Assembly: GCF_022179765.1 (NCBI RefSeq)
Contig: NZ_BPRE01000003.1
Coordinates: forward strand, 124,001 to 188,000
Reading direction: 5' to 3'
DNA length: 64,000 nucleotides
Source of the DNA: Methylorubrum suomiense
Lineage (GTDB): Bacteria; Pseudomonadota; Alphaproteobacteria; Rhizobiales; Beijerinckiaceae
Position numbers and translations under genes: made by a program. Under the pieces are notes generated by a model. The model was given only the letters and a program-made list of their open reading frames with translations. It searched no databases and was not told the origin of the DNA. Positions 45,540 through 53,861 of this stretch are shown in pieces; the stretch's first letter is position 1, and every line of letters begins with the position of its first letter.

Positions 45540-45811
45540 CACTCTCTCCCGAAGCGTGTCCACGCCGCCGTCTTCGAGCGGCTTCGCGGTAACCTGAGAC
45601 GGACGGATGATGTTCGGCGGGGTCGGTTCGCTCTGCTCCGAGGGCCGCTCACGAAACGAGCGTTTTCGAAGGAGGTGAGGCCGAGTTTTTCCGTGGGATC
45701 GACGCTGCCTCGTTCGAGGTCGAGAGCGCGCTGCGTCGCGATGACAGGGGGCGACAATCCATTCGCGCGCAAGACTTGCATGGTAGGGCCCGCTCTGTCG
45801 GGGGGCTGACG

Positions 45812-46000
45812 ATGCTGGGCCTGCTTCGTAATCTCCGAACCTATTTCGTGTGCCGATTGGTTCGTCACGACGTGGCCGCCGCCGACAAGGCGCAGGCCAG
45901 GGGAGACGTGCAGCAGGCCGCCCGGCGCCTCGCCAGGGCCGATGTCCGGCTCAAGAAGGCATGCGGCTTGACCGGCTGGTCCGTCGATCCGGGCGCGTGA
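45812..46000 (+). CDS. Small hypothetical protein
   Basis: A 62-aa basic protein (MLGLLRNLRTYFVCRLVRHD...), rich in Ala, Arg and Asp, predicted to be helical (AAADKAQARGDVQQAARRLARAD). A GGGGG stretch lies upstream of the ATG at 45812. An in-frame ATG at 45776 would add 12 residues. It could be a real small protein; support is modest. Confidence 0.45.
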   Translation: MLGLLRNLRTYFVCRLVRHDVAAADKAQARGDVQQAARRLARADVRLKKACGLTGWSVDPGA

Positions 46001-46155
46001 GGCGCGTGTCTGCCGAGGCGGGTTCTTGCGTCGGCACGGAGCACGCCGCACCGTCCGTTTCGCCCTGAGGGACACGCCCACGTAGGGGATGTCCGCTCGA
46101 TCCGCCCCCGGTTCCCTTCATCCCACCGCGATGTCGATCGGGTGGGCGACCTGCC

Positions 46156-46380
46156 TCAGGAGGATGACGGCAGGAGGCTGAGCGCGAACCCGGCCAAGAC
46201 CGCCGTGCCCATCGCCGCCAGCTTGATGGCCGAGAGAACGATGGCCTCCGGTCCCTGTGCTGCCCGCCGGTTGTCGTTGGCGGTCTGGCGGCTGGGGCCA
46301 CGGGATCGGAAATGGACCTCAGGGAGCCCGCGCCGAGCGCCGCCCTTCCCCGCTCGGCTCGCACCGCGCCCGACGCACAT
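46156..46380 (-). CDS. Small single-span membrane protein with ANDNRR motif
   Basis: A 74-aa protein: basic N-terminal half, the motif TANDNRR, then one C-terminal hydrophobic helix (IVLSAIKLAAMGTAVLAGFALSLL in parts). The same plan, with ANDNRR before a C-terminal helix, is seen in the 71-aa protein at 60330-60545, which supports both as real. It would sit in the inner membrane with its basic part in the cytoplasm. Start at 46378-46380 has GGAGGA just upstream. Role unknown. Confidence 0.55.
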   Translation of the reverse strand: MCVGRGASRAGKGGARRGLPEVHFRSRGPSRQTANDNRRAAQGPEAIVLSAIKLAAMGTAVLAGFALSLLPSSS

Positions 46381-46610
46381 GGTCCGTCCTCCGGGCTGGC
46401 CGCTCAGAAGTGCCGCCCGAGAGACAAAGCGCAGCGAGGCAAGAGGCTCCCGCACAAAACCGCGGAACCCTGTCATCGCGCTTCAACGATCCTGGATTGG
46501 GCACGACATCAGCCTCACGGCCCGCTTGCGCCGCCTATCTGTACGACCGTCGGTCGCCTCGAGTGCTGATGTTCCCAGAAGCTTTTACCAAGCAATGGCT
46601 TGGAAGTGTA

Positions 46611-46687
46611 TGGCGCGCCCGAAAGGATTCGAACCTCTGACCCCCAGATTCGTAGTCTGGTGCTCTATCCAGCTGAGCTACGGGCGC
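46611..46687 (-). tRNA. tRNA-Arg (anticodon ACG)
   Basis: On the minus strand the 77-nt gene folds as a cloverleaf: acceptor GCGCCCG/CGGGCGC, D arm GCTCAGCTGGATAGAGC, anticodon stem CCAGA/TCTGG with loop CTACGAA (anticodon ACG, read as ICG), and T arm with GGTTCGAATCC. The 3' CCA is encoded (46611-46613). Confidence 0.96.
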
Positions 46688-46732
46688 CCTTATGTTGTCG
46701 TGCCGTCCTTGATGGACGGTTCTCGTCTTGCT

Positions 46733-46809
46733 TGGTCGGAGTGGCAGGATTTGAACCTGCGACCCCCACGTCCCGAACGTGGTGCGCTACCAGACTGCGC
46801 TACACTCCG
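46733..46809 (-). tRNA. tRNA-Pro (anticodon CGG)
   Basis: A 77-nt cloverleaf on the minus strand: acceptor CGGAGTG with its complement, anticodon stem CCACG/CGTGG with loop TTCGGGA (anticodon CGG), T arm GGTTCAAATCC, and encoded CCA at 46733-46735. It lies 45 bp upstream of tRNA-Arg and the two may be co-transcribed. Confidence 0.96.
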
Positions 46810-47087
46810 AAGCCGCCCCGAGGGGCGACGAGCGGGCTTATAGACGGCACTTTCCGGGGTCGCAAGCGGATCGTCGCTGTTCGGCGATTCTTTTCGCATG
46901 ACGGTTCGGCGGAGGCCGGGTCGGAGCCGCCTCCGCGCCACGCATCGCCTCCCGTGCGACGTCGGTCGCGGAAACCGGCACGGGCGGAGGTGAGGCGAGT
47001 CCGCGCAGGGCTTCACGCGGGTTTCGGAGAACCCAACAGCCGGGTCGCGGGTTAGGGGACACAATCACAACAGGGACGATGTTCGCC

Positions 47088-47375
47088 ATGCGGATCACCA
47101 CACGGATTGCCATGCCCGCGCTCGCCGCCGCGCTCATTCTCGGTTCGGCCGGCGGTGCCTGGGCGCAGGGCGCCACCGCGCCGGGTACGCCCGCACCGGG
47201 CACGACCGCGACCGACAGCATGCGGAGCCCGCACGGGGCAGGGCATGGCGGGGCGGGGGTCGGCCGGACCGGCCAAGTGCCGGCCGGAAATCCCAGCCAG
47301 GACACGACCGGCGCCATCGGCCACCCGAAGAGCAACAACAGCAACGGCGCCACCAGCGCCCCGGCCGCGCGCTGA
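47088..47375 (+). CDS. Small exported Gly/Thr/Pro-rich protein
   Basis: A 95-aa protein with a signal peptide (MRITTRIAMPALAAALILGS, cut near AWAQ). The mature part is Gly/Pro/Thr/Asn-rich (GTPAPGTTATD; SPHGAGHGGAGVG; PKSNNSNGATSAP), without Cys, probably disordered. AGGGA at 47072 fits the ATG at 47088 better than that at 47079. It belongs to the same type as the secreted proteins at 44659 and 45255. Confidence 0.65.
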   Translation: MRITTRIAMPALAAALILGSAGGAWAQGATAPGTPAPGTTATDSMRSPHGAGHGGAGVGRTGQVPAGNPSQDTTGAIGHPKSNNSNGATSAPAAR

Positions 47376-47450
47376 GACGTCGAAGACCTTCGAGGGTGAC
47401 GGAGATGCGGCGGGTCTGCGACAGCGGGCCCGCCGCATCGATGTCTGCGG

Positions 47451-47915
47451 TCAGCGGATCTCGGCGATCTCGAACTCGTGGTCGTTCACGGTGACCGTGT
47501 CGCCCACGCTCTTGCCGGTCAGCGCACGGGCCAGCGGGGCGACGTAGGAGATCGTGCCGGCATGGGGGTCGGCCTCGTCCTCGCCGACGATGCGAAAGGT
47601 CTGGCGGCTGTCATCCTCGCGCAGGACCGTCACGGTCGAGCCGAAGCGCACCGCGTCGCCGTCCGTCTTCTCGTCCACGAGTTGGGCGGAGTTCTTGCGC
47701 AGGCTCCAGTAGCGCAGATCGCGCGAGACCCGGGTATGGGCCACCTTGTCCTCCGGGGAGAGACCGGACAGTTCGGCCTCCAGCCGCGCCACCTCGGCCT
47801 CGATCCGGGCGAGGCCCTCCGGGGTGACGAAATTGGGGTGCGGGGAGATCGGCCGGTCGGGCAGGTCCTCGAAGGCCTCGCCCCCTTCCGGCTCACGGAC
47901 GAATGCTCTGCTCAT
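47451..47915 (-). CDS. GreA/GreB family elongation factor
   Basis: A 154-aa protein. An N-terminal leader (EPEGGEAFEDLPDRPISPHPNFVT) precedes a short coiled region (TPEGLARIEAEVARLEAELS) and the GreA/B C-terminal domain (VRFGSTVTVLREDDSRQTFRIVGEDEADP; SYVAPLARALTGKSVGDTVTV). It is the second-type Gre-like protein of alphaproteobacteria rather than the 158-aa canonical GreA: the coiled coil is shorter and its tip may lack the usual acidic pair, so transcript cleavage is not certain. It may bind RNA polymerase in the secondary channel. Confidence 0.85.
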   Translation of the reverse strand: MSRAFVREPEGGEAFEDLPDRPISPHPNFVTPEGLARIEAEVARLEAELSGLSPEDKVAHTRVSRDLRYWSLRKNSAQLVDEKTDGDAVRFGSTVTVLREDDSRQTFRIVGEDEADPHAGTISYVAPLARALTGKSVGDTVTVNDHEFEIAEIR

Positions 47916-47991
47916 GGGCGCGGCAATGCACGGGGTGGGCGGAGAGTTCCGCCCAGCTTTTCATTTCGGGAAGTCACACGAGGTCCTCGGT

Positions 47992-48075
47992 CCAAGCTTC
48001 GATAGTCAAGCTTTCATCACCGAGCACCCGTTGCCAAGCCCTTACAGTCAAGCTCTCACGAGCAAGTCCTCACGC
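47992..48075. repeat. Degenerate 42-bp tandem duplication
   Basis: CCAAGC-N6-AGTCAAGCT-N-TCA occurs at 47992 and again at 48034, exactly 42 bp apart, with diverged bases between. It lies at the 3' end of the acuI-like gene and upstream of the Gre-like gene. Confidence 0.5.
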
Positions 48076-49056
48076 CACCGCCACGACCGTTCTGCCGCGC
48101 ACTTGGCCCTCCAGCAGGGCCTCGGCCCGGCCGCCCGCCGCATCGAGCGGCACGGTCGTGGTCATCCCGTCGAGGAGCGAGAGATCGAGATCGCGGGCGA
48201 GCCGCGTCCAGGCGGCGCGGCGCGGCGCCAGGGGCGTCGTCACGCTGTTGATCCCGAGGAGCGAGACCCCCCGCAGGATGAACGGCGCGACCGAGGAGGG
48301 CAGGTCCATGCCGCCGGCATTGCCGCAGGCGGCGATGGCCCCTCCCCCCTTGGTCATCGCCAGGGCGTTGGCCAGCACCTTGCCGCCGACGGCATCGATG
48401 CCCGCCGCCCAGCGCTCCTTGGCGAGCGGGCGCGGCTCGCCGCTGAGTGCCTCCCGGTCCAGGATCTCCGCCGCACCGAGATGCGTGAGATAATCGGCCT
48501 CGTCGCTCCGGCCGGTCGCGGCGATCACGTGCCACCCCGCCCGCTTCAGCAGCGCGACCGCCACCGAGCCGACGCCGCCGGCGGCGCCCGTCACCAGGGC
48601 CGGGCCGGAGGCCGGGGTGAGGCCGTGCCGCTCCAGGGCCAGCACGGACAGCATCGCGGTGTAGCCGGCGGTGCCGATCGCCATGGCCTGGGCCGGCGAC
48701 AGGCCCTCGGGCAACGGCACCAGCCAGTCGCCCCGCACCCGGGCCACCTCGGAGAGGCCGCCGAGATGGGTCTCGCCGACACCCCAGCCGGTCAGAACGA
48801 CGGCGTCACCCGGCTTGTAGTCCGGGTGCTCGGAAGTCTCGACGGTGCCGGCGAAGTCGATCCCGGGAATCATGGGAAAGCGGCGCACCACCGGCATCCG
48901 CCCGGTCATGGCGAGCCCGTCCTTGTAGTTCAGGCCCGAATGGGAGACCCGGACGGTGACGTCGCCGTCCATCAATTCGGACCGCTCGACGTCGCGCAGG
49001 GCCAGCGTCTGGCCGCTTTCCGCCTTCTCGATCACCCAGGCTTTGAACGCCGCCAT
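48070..49056 (-). CDS. acuI: Acrylyl-CoA reductase AcuI / YhdH-type quinone oxidoreductase
   Basis: A 328-aa zinc-free MDR-family reductase that uses NADPH to reduce acryloyl-CoA to propionyl-CoA. Family segments are SGLNYKDGLAMTG (about 40-52), PGIDFAGTVE (about 64-73), GLSEVARVRGDWLVPLP near 99-115, the nucleotide motif GAAGGVGSVAV (about 157-167) and ATGRSDEADYL, which is the characteristic YhdH feature. The length is normal. In methylotrophs it protects against acrylyl-CoA from propionate-type intermediates. Single gene. Confidence 0.88.
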   Translation of the reverse strand: MAAFKAWVIEKAESGQTLALRDVERSELMDGDVTVRVSHSGLNYKDGLAMTGRMPVVRRFPMIPGIDFAGTVETSEHPDYKPGDAVVLTGWGVGETHLGGLSEVARVRGDWLVPLPEGLSPAQAMAIGTAGYTAMLSVLALERHGLTPASGPALVTGAAGGVGSVAVALLKRAGWHVIAATGRSDEADYLTHLGAAEILDREALSGEPRPLAKERWAAGIDAVGGKVLANALAMTKGGGAIAACGNAGGMDLPSSVAPFILRGVSLLGINSVTTPLAPRRAAWTRLARDLDLSLLDGMTTTVPLDAAGGRAEALLEGQVRGRTVVAVA

Positions 49057-49149
49057 GCTCCGCTCCCCCGATTGCCTTCGGGGAAGGGAGCGGCGGCGGG
49101 GGACGCTGTCAAGGCTGTCCCCGATGAGCGTGCGGACGAGGCCGTACGA

Positions 49150-49749
49150 TCAGTAGCCGTCGTAGATGCTGCCGCGGGAGAAGCCGAGACCGACCGAGAT
49201 GTCGGTGGCGGAGGCTCCCGCGAGGCCGAAGGCGTCGGGGATCGAGCCGACGCCCAGGGGACCGTAGCCGGGGCGAGGTCCGTAGGCCGGGGCGGCGGCC
49301 GGGACCCAGGCGGATCGGGCCGGCTGCACGAGCACCTGACGCTGCGTCGTGGCGTAGACCGGGGGCAGGGTCTCCGGAATCACCTCGGCGGGGCGCACGA
49401 GCACCCGGCGGGTCTGCACGGCGTAGCGCGGCGGGGTCGTCACCCAGCAGCCGACGAGCTGACCATAGGCATCGATGCGCGTCTCCCAGCGGCGCCCGCC
49501 GGGGGCGACCAGCACGCGTTCCGAGACGGTGTCGTAGACCGGGGGCGTCGAGCGGTAGACCGTCCGCGCGGGCTGAACCAGCACCTGATCGGACACGGTG
49601 TCGTAGACCGGCGGCGTGGTGACGCGGCGGTAGCACTCGGCGCTGGCGCAGCCGCCGCCGGCCTGGGCGGGGGCGATCGCCGACAGAGTGACGAGGGATC
49701 CGACGAGGAGAGCGGGGAGACGGGCAGGAAAGCGGGAGTGAGCGGCCAT
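49150..49749 (-). CDS. Exported protein with four PPVYDTV-type repeats
   Basis: A 199-aa protein with a signal peptide (LPALLVGSLVTLSAIAPAQA, about 11-30). The mature part carries four related units of about 18 residues at about 44-62, 68-83, 103-121 and 127-144, of the form TPPVYDTVSxxVLVxPA. Between the second and third is a WETRIDAYGQLVGCW insert. Four Cys are present. The ATG at 49747-49749 gives the signal peptide; the frame from 49839 is longer without support. The repeats resemble cell-envelope proteins of Rhizobiales; function unknown. Confidence 0.8.
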   Translation of the reverse strand: MAAHSRFPARLPALLVGSLVTLSAIAPAQAGGGCASAECYRRVTTPPVYDTVSDQVLVQPARTVYRSTPPVYDTVSERVLVAPGGRRWETRIDAYGQLVGCWVTTPPRYAVQTRRVLVRPAEVIPETLPPVYATTQRQVLVQPARSAWVPAAAPAYGPRPGYGPLGVGSIPDAFGLAGASATDISVGLGFSRGSIYDGY

Positions 49750-50298
49750 GACGAAGTCCTCGGCGAACGCGATACGTGAGGTGTCGAGCGCCGCCGCCGA
49801 TCCGGCGCACGCTCCTCTCGACGCCAGAAGTGCGGCCAAGGTTGCGTCGGGAACAAGCGCGATTGTCGAAGACAGTAAAATTAACCAACGACTTAGACTA
49901 CGCAGACCTTTCGGCTTTCCCTCGACTTGGTGGAAGTCCGCAGGCGCGGCGGTCGAGATCGGGGCCGGCGCGTTCGGGCATTGCGGATGCGCTCCTTGCG
50001 CGCACCGGCTGCGGCATCGCCGCAGGACGGTGCGTCGAGGCAGCCCGGATCTTGTCCTGGGCGCGCCCGGTTCCCCGCGAGAACGAGACGCCCCGCCCTC
50101 CCCGCCGGACCGGCATGAGGTTGCGGAGCAGGTTTGCCCGGAACCGCGCTTGTCAGCCTATCGGCCAGGGTCTAGAGCGCTTGGCCGACCGGGCGGCGGC
50201 GGCGCCTGGGGCGCGGACACCGTCCCGCGGAAGGCAGCCGGCCCGGAGCGGGCGGCGCCCGACGCGGCGCGGGAGAGGATTGCAGGACCGAACGGCCC
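49750..50298. other. Divergent intergenic region
   Basis: About 550 bp between the repeat protein and fdxA. A locally AT-richer patch around 49870-49900 (ACAGTAAAATTAACC) is the best place for promoter elements. The ORFs here are shadows. No strong hairpin or known motif was found. Confidence 0.45.
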
Positions 50299-50637
50299 AT
50301 GACCTACGTCGTCACCGACAACTGCATTAAGTGCAAGTACATGGACTGCGTCGAGGTGTGCCCCGTGGATTGCTTCTACGAGGGCGAGAACATGCTCGTC
50401 ATCCATCCCGATGAATGCATCGATTGCGGCGTGTGCGAACCGGAATGTCCCGCCGAGGCGATCAAGCCGGACACCGAGGGCGACCTCGAATCCTGGCTGA
50501 AGCTCAATGCCGACTACGCCAAGTCTTGGCCGAACATCACCCAGAAGAAGGACGCGCCCGCCGACGCCAAGCAGTGGGACGGCGTGGCCGACAAGTTCGC
50601 GGCACATTTCTCGGCCAATCCCGGATCCGGCGACTGA
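50299..50637 (+). CDS. fdxA: Ferredoxin FdxA (3Fe-4S/4Fe-4S type)
   Basis: A 112-aa seven-iron ferredoxin. The N-terminal cluster motif is [17 protein letters not shown] (about 9-25), with the 3Fe-4S site lacking the usual third spacing Cys. The second is [12 protein letters not shown] (about 40-51). The C-terminal half is the FdxA-type extension ([21 protein letters not shown], in parts). An electron carrier in the cytoplasm; FdxA relatives are commonly essential. It is followed by the carD region. Confidence 0.96.
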   Translation: MTYVVTDNCIKCKYMDCVEVCPVDCFYEGENMLVIHPDECIDCGVCEPECPAEAIKPDTEGDLESWLKLNADYAKSWPNITQKKDAPADAKQWDGVADKFAAHFSANPGSGD

Positions 50638-50743
50638 CCCGCCCGCCGGCCTCCCGCGCGAGGCTGGCCGGACGACCCGGCCGCGGGGCTCCGCGCCCCG
50701 CCCTCATTCCCTGCGGATATGTGCCTGAAGCGCCGGCAATCCT

Positions 50744-50771
50744 TTGATTCGCCGGCCATTCGTGCTATAGG
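50744..50771 (+). promoter_or_regulatory. Candidate sigma-70 promoter for carD
   Basis: TTGATT (50744-50749), 16-bp spacer, TATAGG (50766-50771), in a locally AT-richer stretch. It would give a leader of about 270 nt before the carD ATG. The match is moderate. Confidence 0.4.
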
Positions 50772-51048
50772 AACGGTCGCCGTCGCTCACGCCCGATGCG
50801 CTTCCTCCGTTACCGCCCTGGCGGGTTCCATCTTCCTGGAAACGAGGTTGGCTGCGATCGACCGCCGGAAGCATCTCGCTCCCGGCGCGCTCTTTCGTGC
50901 GGTGTAAGCAGCGCGCGACCAGTGCCCGGGAACCGGCAGGCCTTCGGATCGGGCCTGTCGGGCGAGGCGTGCGCCGGGTGTCCCACCCCGGAAGCGACGA
51001 GCGCGCGGGCGGCAGACCCGCGTGGATGACAGTGGAGGCTCATTCCGC

Positions 51049-51636
51049 ATGACCACAGCCAAGAAGACGACGGCTGGCCGCCAAGGCTTCAAGACCGGCG
51101 AGGCGGTCGTGTATCCGGCGCATGGCGTCGGGCGGATCACCGCGATCGAGGAGCAGGAGATCGCCGGCTACAAGCTCGAACTGTTCGTCGTCTCTTTCGA
51201 GAAGGACAAGATGGTCCTGCGCGTGCCCACCGCGAAGGCCAACAGCGTCGGTATGCGTAAGCTCGCCGAGCCCGAGCTTGTCAAGAAGGCCCTCGACGTG
51301 CTGACCGGCCGCGCCCGCGTCAAGCGGACGATGTGGTCGCGCCGCGCCCAGGAATACGAAGCCAAGATCAATTCCGGTGACCTCATCTCCGTCACCGAAG
51401 TCGTGCGCGATCTCTACCGTTCCGAAGCCCAGCCCGAGCAATCCTACAGCGAGCGTCAGCTCTACGAGGCGGCTCTCGACCGCGTCGTGCGCGAGATCTC
51501 GTCGGTGAACAAGATCACCGAGACCGAGGCGCTCAAGCTGATCGAGCAGAGCCTCGCCAAGTCGCCGCGCCGTGCCAAGGCCGATGCGGATGCCGAGGCC
51601 GAGGGCGACGAGGGTGATGTGGAGGAGGCCGCCTGA
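51049..51636 (+). CDS. carD: CarD family transcription regulator
   Basis: A 195-aa protein that binds RNA polymerase beta and stabilises open promoter complexes. The N-terminal Tudor-like RNAP-binding domain (KTGEAVVYPAHGVGRITAIEEQEI, split, about 14-37) is followed by the helical DNA-binding domain (RRAQEYEAKINSGDLISVTEVVRDLYR, split). A Trp (MWSRR, about 94) is in the place of the wedge residue. The acidic C-terminal tail (ADADAEAEGDEGDVEE) is typical of alphaproteobacteria. GGAGG stands before the ATG at 51049. A clear terminator follows. Confidence 0.95.
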   Translation: MTTAKKTTAGRQGFKTGEAVVYPAHGVGRITAIEEQEIAGYKLELFVVSFEKDKMVLRVPTAKANSVGMRKLAEPELVKKALDVLTGRARVKRTMWSRRAQEYEAKINSGDLISVTEVVRDLYRSEAQPEQSYSERQLYEAALDRVVREISSVNKITETEALKLIEQSLAKSPRRAKADADAEAEGDEGDVEEAA

Positions 51637-51689
51637 GGGCGCCGCCGGGCGGAAAACGCCCGGCCCACGATTCGCTCGTGTGATCGAGG

Positions 51690-51717
51690 GGGCCCGGCGC
51701 AAGCCGGGCCCTTTTTT
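51690..51717 (+). terminator. Intrinsic terminator after carD
   Basis: GGGCCCGGC-GCAA-GCCGGGCCC followed by six T: a 9-bp perfect stem with a GNRA-like tetraloop and U-run, 53 bp after the carD stop. Confidence 0.95.
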
Positions 51718-51773
51718 CATGCGCGTTCCGCATGCCTCTTGAAGTTCTTGTGATCGGTTCCACGCGCTCGCCG

Positions 51774-51798
51774 GGAACCACCCCGGCGGTACTTCGTT
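51774..51798 (+). promoter_or_regulatory. EcfG-type general-stress promoter upstream of rpoH
   Basis: GGAAC (51774-51778), 16 bases, CGTT (51795-51798), an exact match to the EcfG consensus, about 130 bp before the rpoH ATG. rpoH2-type genes are known members of the alphaproteobacterial EcfG regulon. Confidence 0.75.
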
Positions 51799-51927
51799 GT
51801 GCCTGGGCCACGAATGGCCCGACCCGGGTTGCGTTCGCGTCCGCAGCTGCGGGCTTTGTCGCGAACGAGAATCATCCCGCGGTCCGATCAAGAACGCTAT
51901 CCAAGAACGCTCACGAGAGAGGCGGGC

Positions 51928-52800
51928 ATGGCAGAGATCGCGGGGATGCGGCGTCAGTTCGTTCGAACAGCGATGGAGGCGCCGTTCCTTGCGCGGGAAG
52001 AAGAGCGTGGGCTCGCCGTAGCCTGGAAGGAGGCCCGCGACGAGCGCGCCCTCCACCGGCTGATCTCCGCGCATATGCGCCTCGTAATCGCGCTTGCCGG
52101 CCGCTTCCGCCATTACGGTCTGCCGATGGCCGATCTCGTCCAGGAAGGCCATGTCGGCCTCATGGAGGCCGCTGCCCGCTTCGAGCCGGAGCGGGACGTG
52201 CGCTTCTCGACCTACGCCACGTGGTGGATCCGTGCCTCGATCCAGGATTACATCCTGCGCAACTGGTCGATCGTGCGCGGCGGGACGAGTTCGGCGCAGA
52301 AGGCGCTGTTCTTCAACCTTCGCCGCCTGCGCGCCCGGCTGATGCAATCCACCGAGGAGCAGGTCGGCTCCGAGATTCACAGCCGCATCGCCACCGCTAT
52401 CGGCGTGTCGCGTGAGGATGTGGCCCTGATGGACGCCCGATTGTCGGGCCCCGACATGTCGCTGAACGCCCCCGTCGGCGAGGATAGCGACGCCTCTTCC
52501 GAGCGTATGGACTTCCTCGTGGACGGCGCCGCCCTGCCCGACGAGACCGTCTCGGCCCGCGTCGACGGCGAGCGCCGCCTGATCTGGCTGCGTCAGGCCC
52601 TCACGGTGTTGTCGGAGCGCGAGCTTCGTATCCTGCGCGAGCGTCGCCTCGCCGAGGATCAGGCGACCCTCGAAGCGCTCGGCCACCGGCTCGGCATCTC
52701 GAAGGAACGCGTCCGTCAGATCGAGAACCGCGCCCTTGAGAAGCTGCGTCGGGCGCTGGCCGAGAAGTTTCCGCAGGCTCCGAGCAGCGTCTACGCCTGA
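51928..52800 (+). CDS. rpoH: RNA polymerase sigma factor RpoH (heat-shock sigma-32 type)
   Basis: A 290-aa group-3 sigma factor. Region 2 has the core RLVIALAGRFRHYGLPMADLVQEGHVGLMEA (in parts, about 50-80) and FSTYATWWIRASIQDYILRNWSIVR for -10 recognition. The RpoH box QKALFFNLRRLRARL lies near 125-139. Region 4 has SERELRILRERRLAEDQATLEALGHRLGISKERVRQIE. The sequence resembles the RpoH2 type of alphaproteobacteria with several paralogues. The ATG at 51928 is chosen over a longer upstream frame from 51799, which would cross the promoter. Confidence 0.94.
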   Translation: MAEIAGMRRQFVRTAMEAPFLAREEERGLAVAWKEARDERALHRLISAHMRLVIALAGRFRHYGLPMADLVQEGHVGLMEAAARFEPERDVRFSTYATWWIRASIQDYILRNWSIVRGGTSSAQKALFFNLRRLRARLMQSTEEQVGSEIHSRIATAIGVSREDVALMDARLSGPDMSLNAPVGEDSDASSERMDFLVDGAALPDETVSARVDGERRLIWLRQALTVLSERELRILRERRLAEDQATLEALGHRLGISKERVRQIENRALEKLRRALAEKFPQAPSSVYA

Positions 52801-52824
52801 GCCGGACTTCGTCGCTTCATCGAG

Positions 52825-52853
52825 AGGGCTGCATCCCGCGGGTGCAGCCCTTT
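52825..52853 (+). terminator. Terminator hairpin after rpoH
   Basis: AGGGCTGCA and TGCAGCCCT form a 9-bp stem with a 9-nt loop, then TTT. It lies between convergent rpoH and the LysR gene and could end both transcripts, but the T-run is short. Confidence 0.75.
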
Positions 52854-52892
52854 GTCGTGGTTCGATCGGACCGTTCGGGCCGAAGGACCGCG

Positions 52893-53861
52893 TCAGGTCG
52901 TCATGACGTTCTCGACAGGGCGGGCGCGCCCGGCGGCGGGATGGTTCGAATCGCGCGAGGCACTGGCCAGCACCGCGGCGAGCCGCTTGGTCGCGAAGTC
53001 GATGAAGCTGCGGGATTTGGCCGGCAGCAATCGTGAGGTGGTGACGAAATAGACCGGTGTCGCCGGCAGGGTCCAATCGGGCAGGACCCGCCGCAGGCGG
53101 CCACCCGCCAGATCGTCATCGACGTTGATGACGTTGGCGGTGGTGATGCCCTGACCGGCGACGGCGAAGCGGCGGGCGAGGCTCGGTGAATTGCAGGAGA
53201 TCGGCCCACCGACGGTGATCGCCACCGTCTCGCCGCTGCGGCTCAACGACCAGAGGGCGCTGGTGCCCTGCGTCGGCACGATGACCTGATGACGTTCCAG
53301 ATCGATCGGCGTCGTCGGCTCGCCCCGCTCCGCGAGATAGCTGGGCGCGGCGAACATCCCGTTCTCCACTTCCGCGACCTTGCGCACGATCAACGAGGTT
53401 TCGCGCGGCTCTTCGATCGCGACGGCGAGATCGTAATTGTCGCCGACGAGGTCGACCGGAGCGGGTTTGAGATCGACGTGGACGTGGATGTGCTCGTGCC
53501 GCCTGGAGAATTCCGTGATCACCCCGGAGAGATGGCGCAGCACCCAGAAATCCGGCGGCGCGGCGATCTTCAGGAACCCGCTCGGTCCCTTGGCCACCGC
53601 CGTCATGTCGTCGAAGGTTCGCTGTGCCTCATCGACGAGCCGCGAGATCTGGGCGAGATAGGCCTCGCCGTAGGATGTCAGCGCCAGTTTTCGGGTGGTC
53701 CGATCGAGGAGGCGCAGGCCCACCGCCGACTCGAACATGGTGATGCGCCGCGACAGCGACGAAATCGGCATGCCGAGGGCCGCCGCCGCCTGACTGAAGC
53801 TCTTACGACGCGCAACCTCGACGAAGAGCGCCATGTCGCGCAGCAGTTGAGGTTGCGACAT
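52893..53861 (-). CDS. LysR family transcription regulator
   Basis: A 322-aa regulator with an N-terminal winged HTH (DMALFVEVARRKSFSQAAAALGMPISSLSRRI, in parts, about 9-40) and a periplasmic-binding-protein-like effector domain from about 90. The sequence around LDRTTRKLALTSYGEAYL is typical of the CrgA/DsdC-like group. The effector is unknown. No divergent target gene is adjacent: upstream is about 480 bp of DNA with a palindrome, and prs lies beyond it on the same strand. Confidence 0.92.
   Translation of the reverse strand: MSQPQLLRDMALFVEVARRKSFSQAAAALGMPISSLSRRITMFESAVGLRLLDRTTRKLALTSYGEAYLAQISRLVDEAQRTFDDMTAVAKGPSGFLKIAAPPDFWVLRHLSGVITEFSRRHEHIHVHVDLKPAPVDLVGDNYDLAVAIEEPRETSLIVRKVAEVENGMFAAPSYLAERGEPTTPIDLERHQVIVPTQGTSALWSLSRSGETVAITVGGPISCNSPSLARRFAVAGQGITTANVINVDDDLAGGRLRRVLPDWTLPATPVYFVTTSRLLPAKSRSFIDFATKRLAAVLASASRDSNHPAAGRARPVENVMTT

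Noticed and set aside
45540..45620. EcfG promoter for the GRMQGSPNAAGF protein
   Set aside because: Best match is CGAAC-N17-GGTT, with a wrong first base in the -35; too weak to call.
51040..53076. 678-codon minus-strand frame across carD and rpoH
   Set aside because: Crosses a clear terminator and two well-supported plus-strand genes; no homology features.
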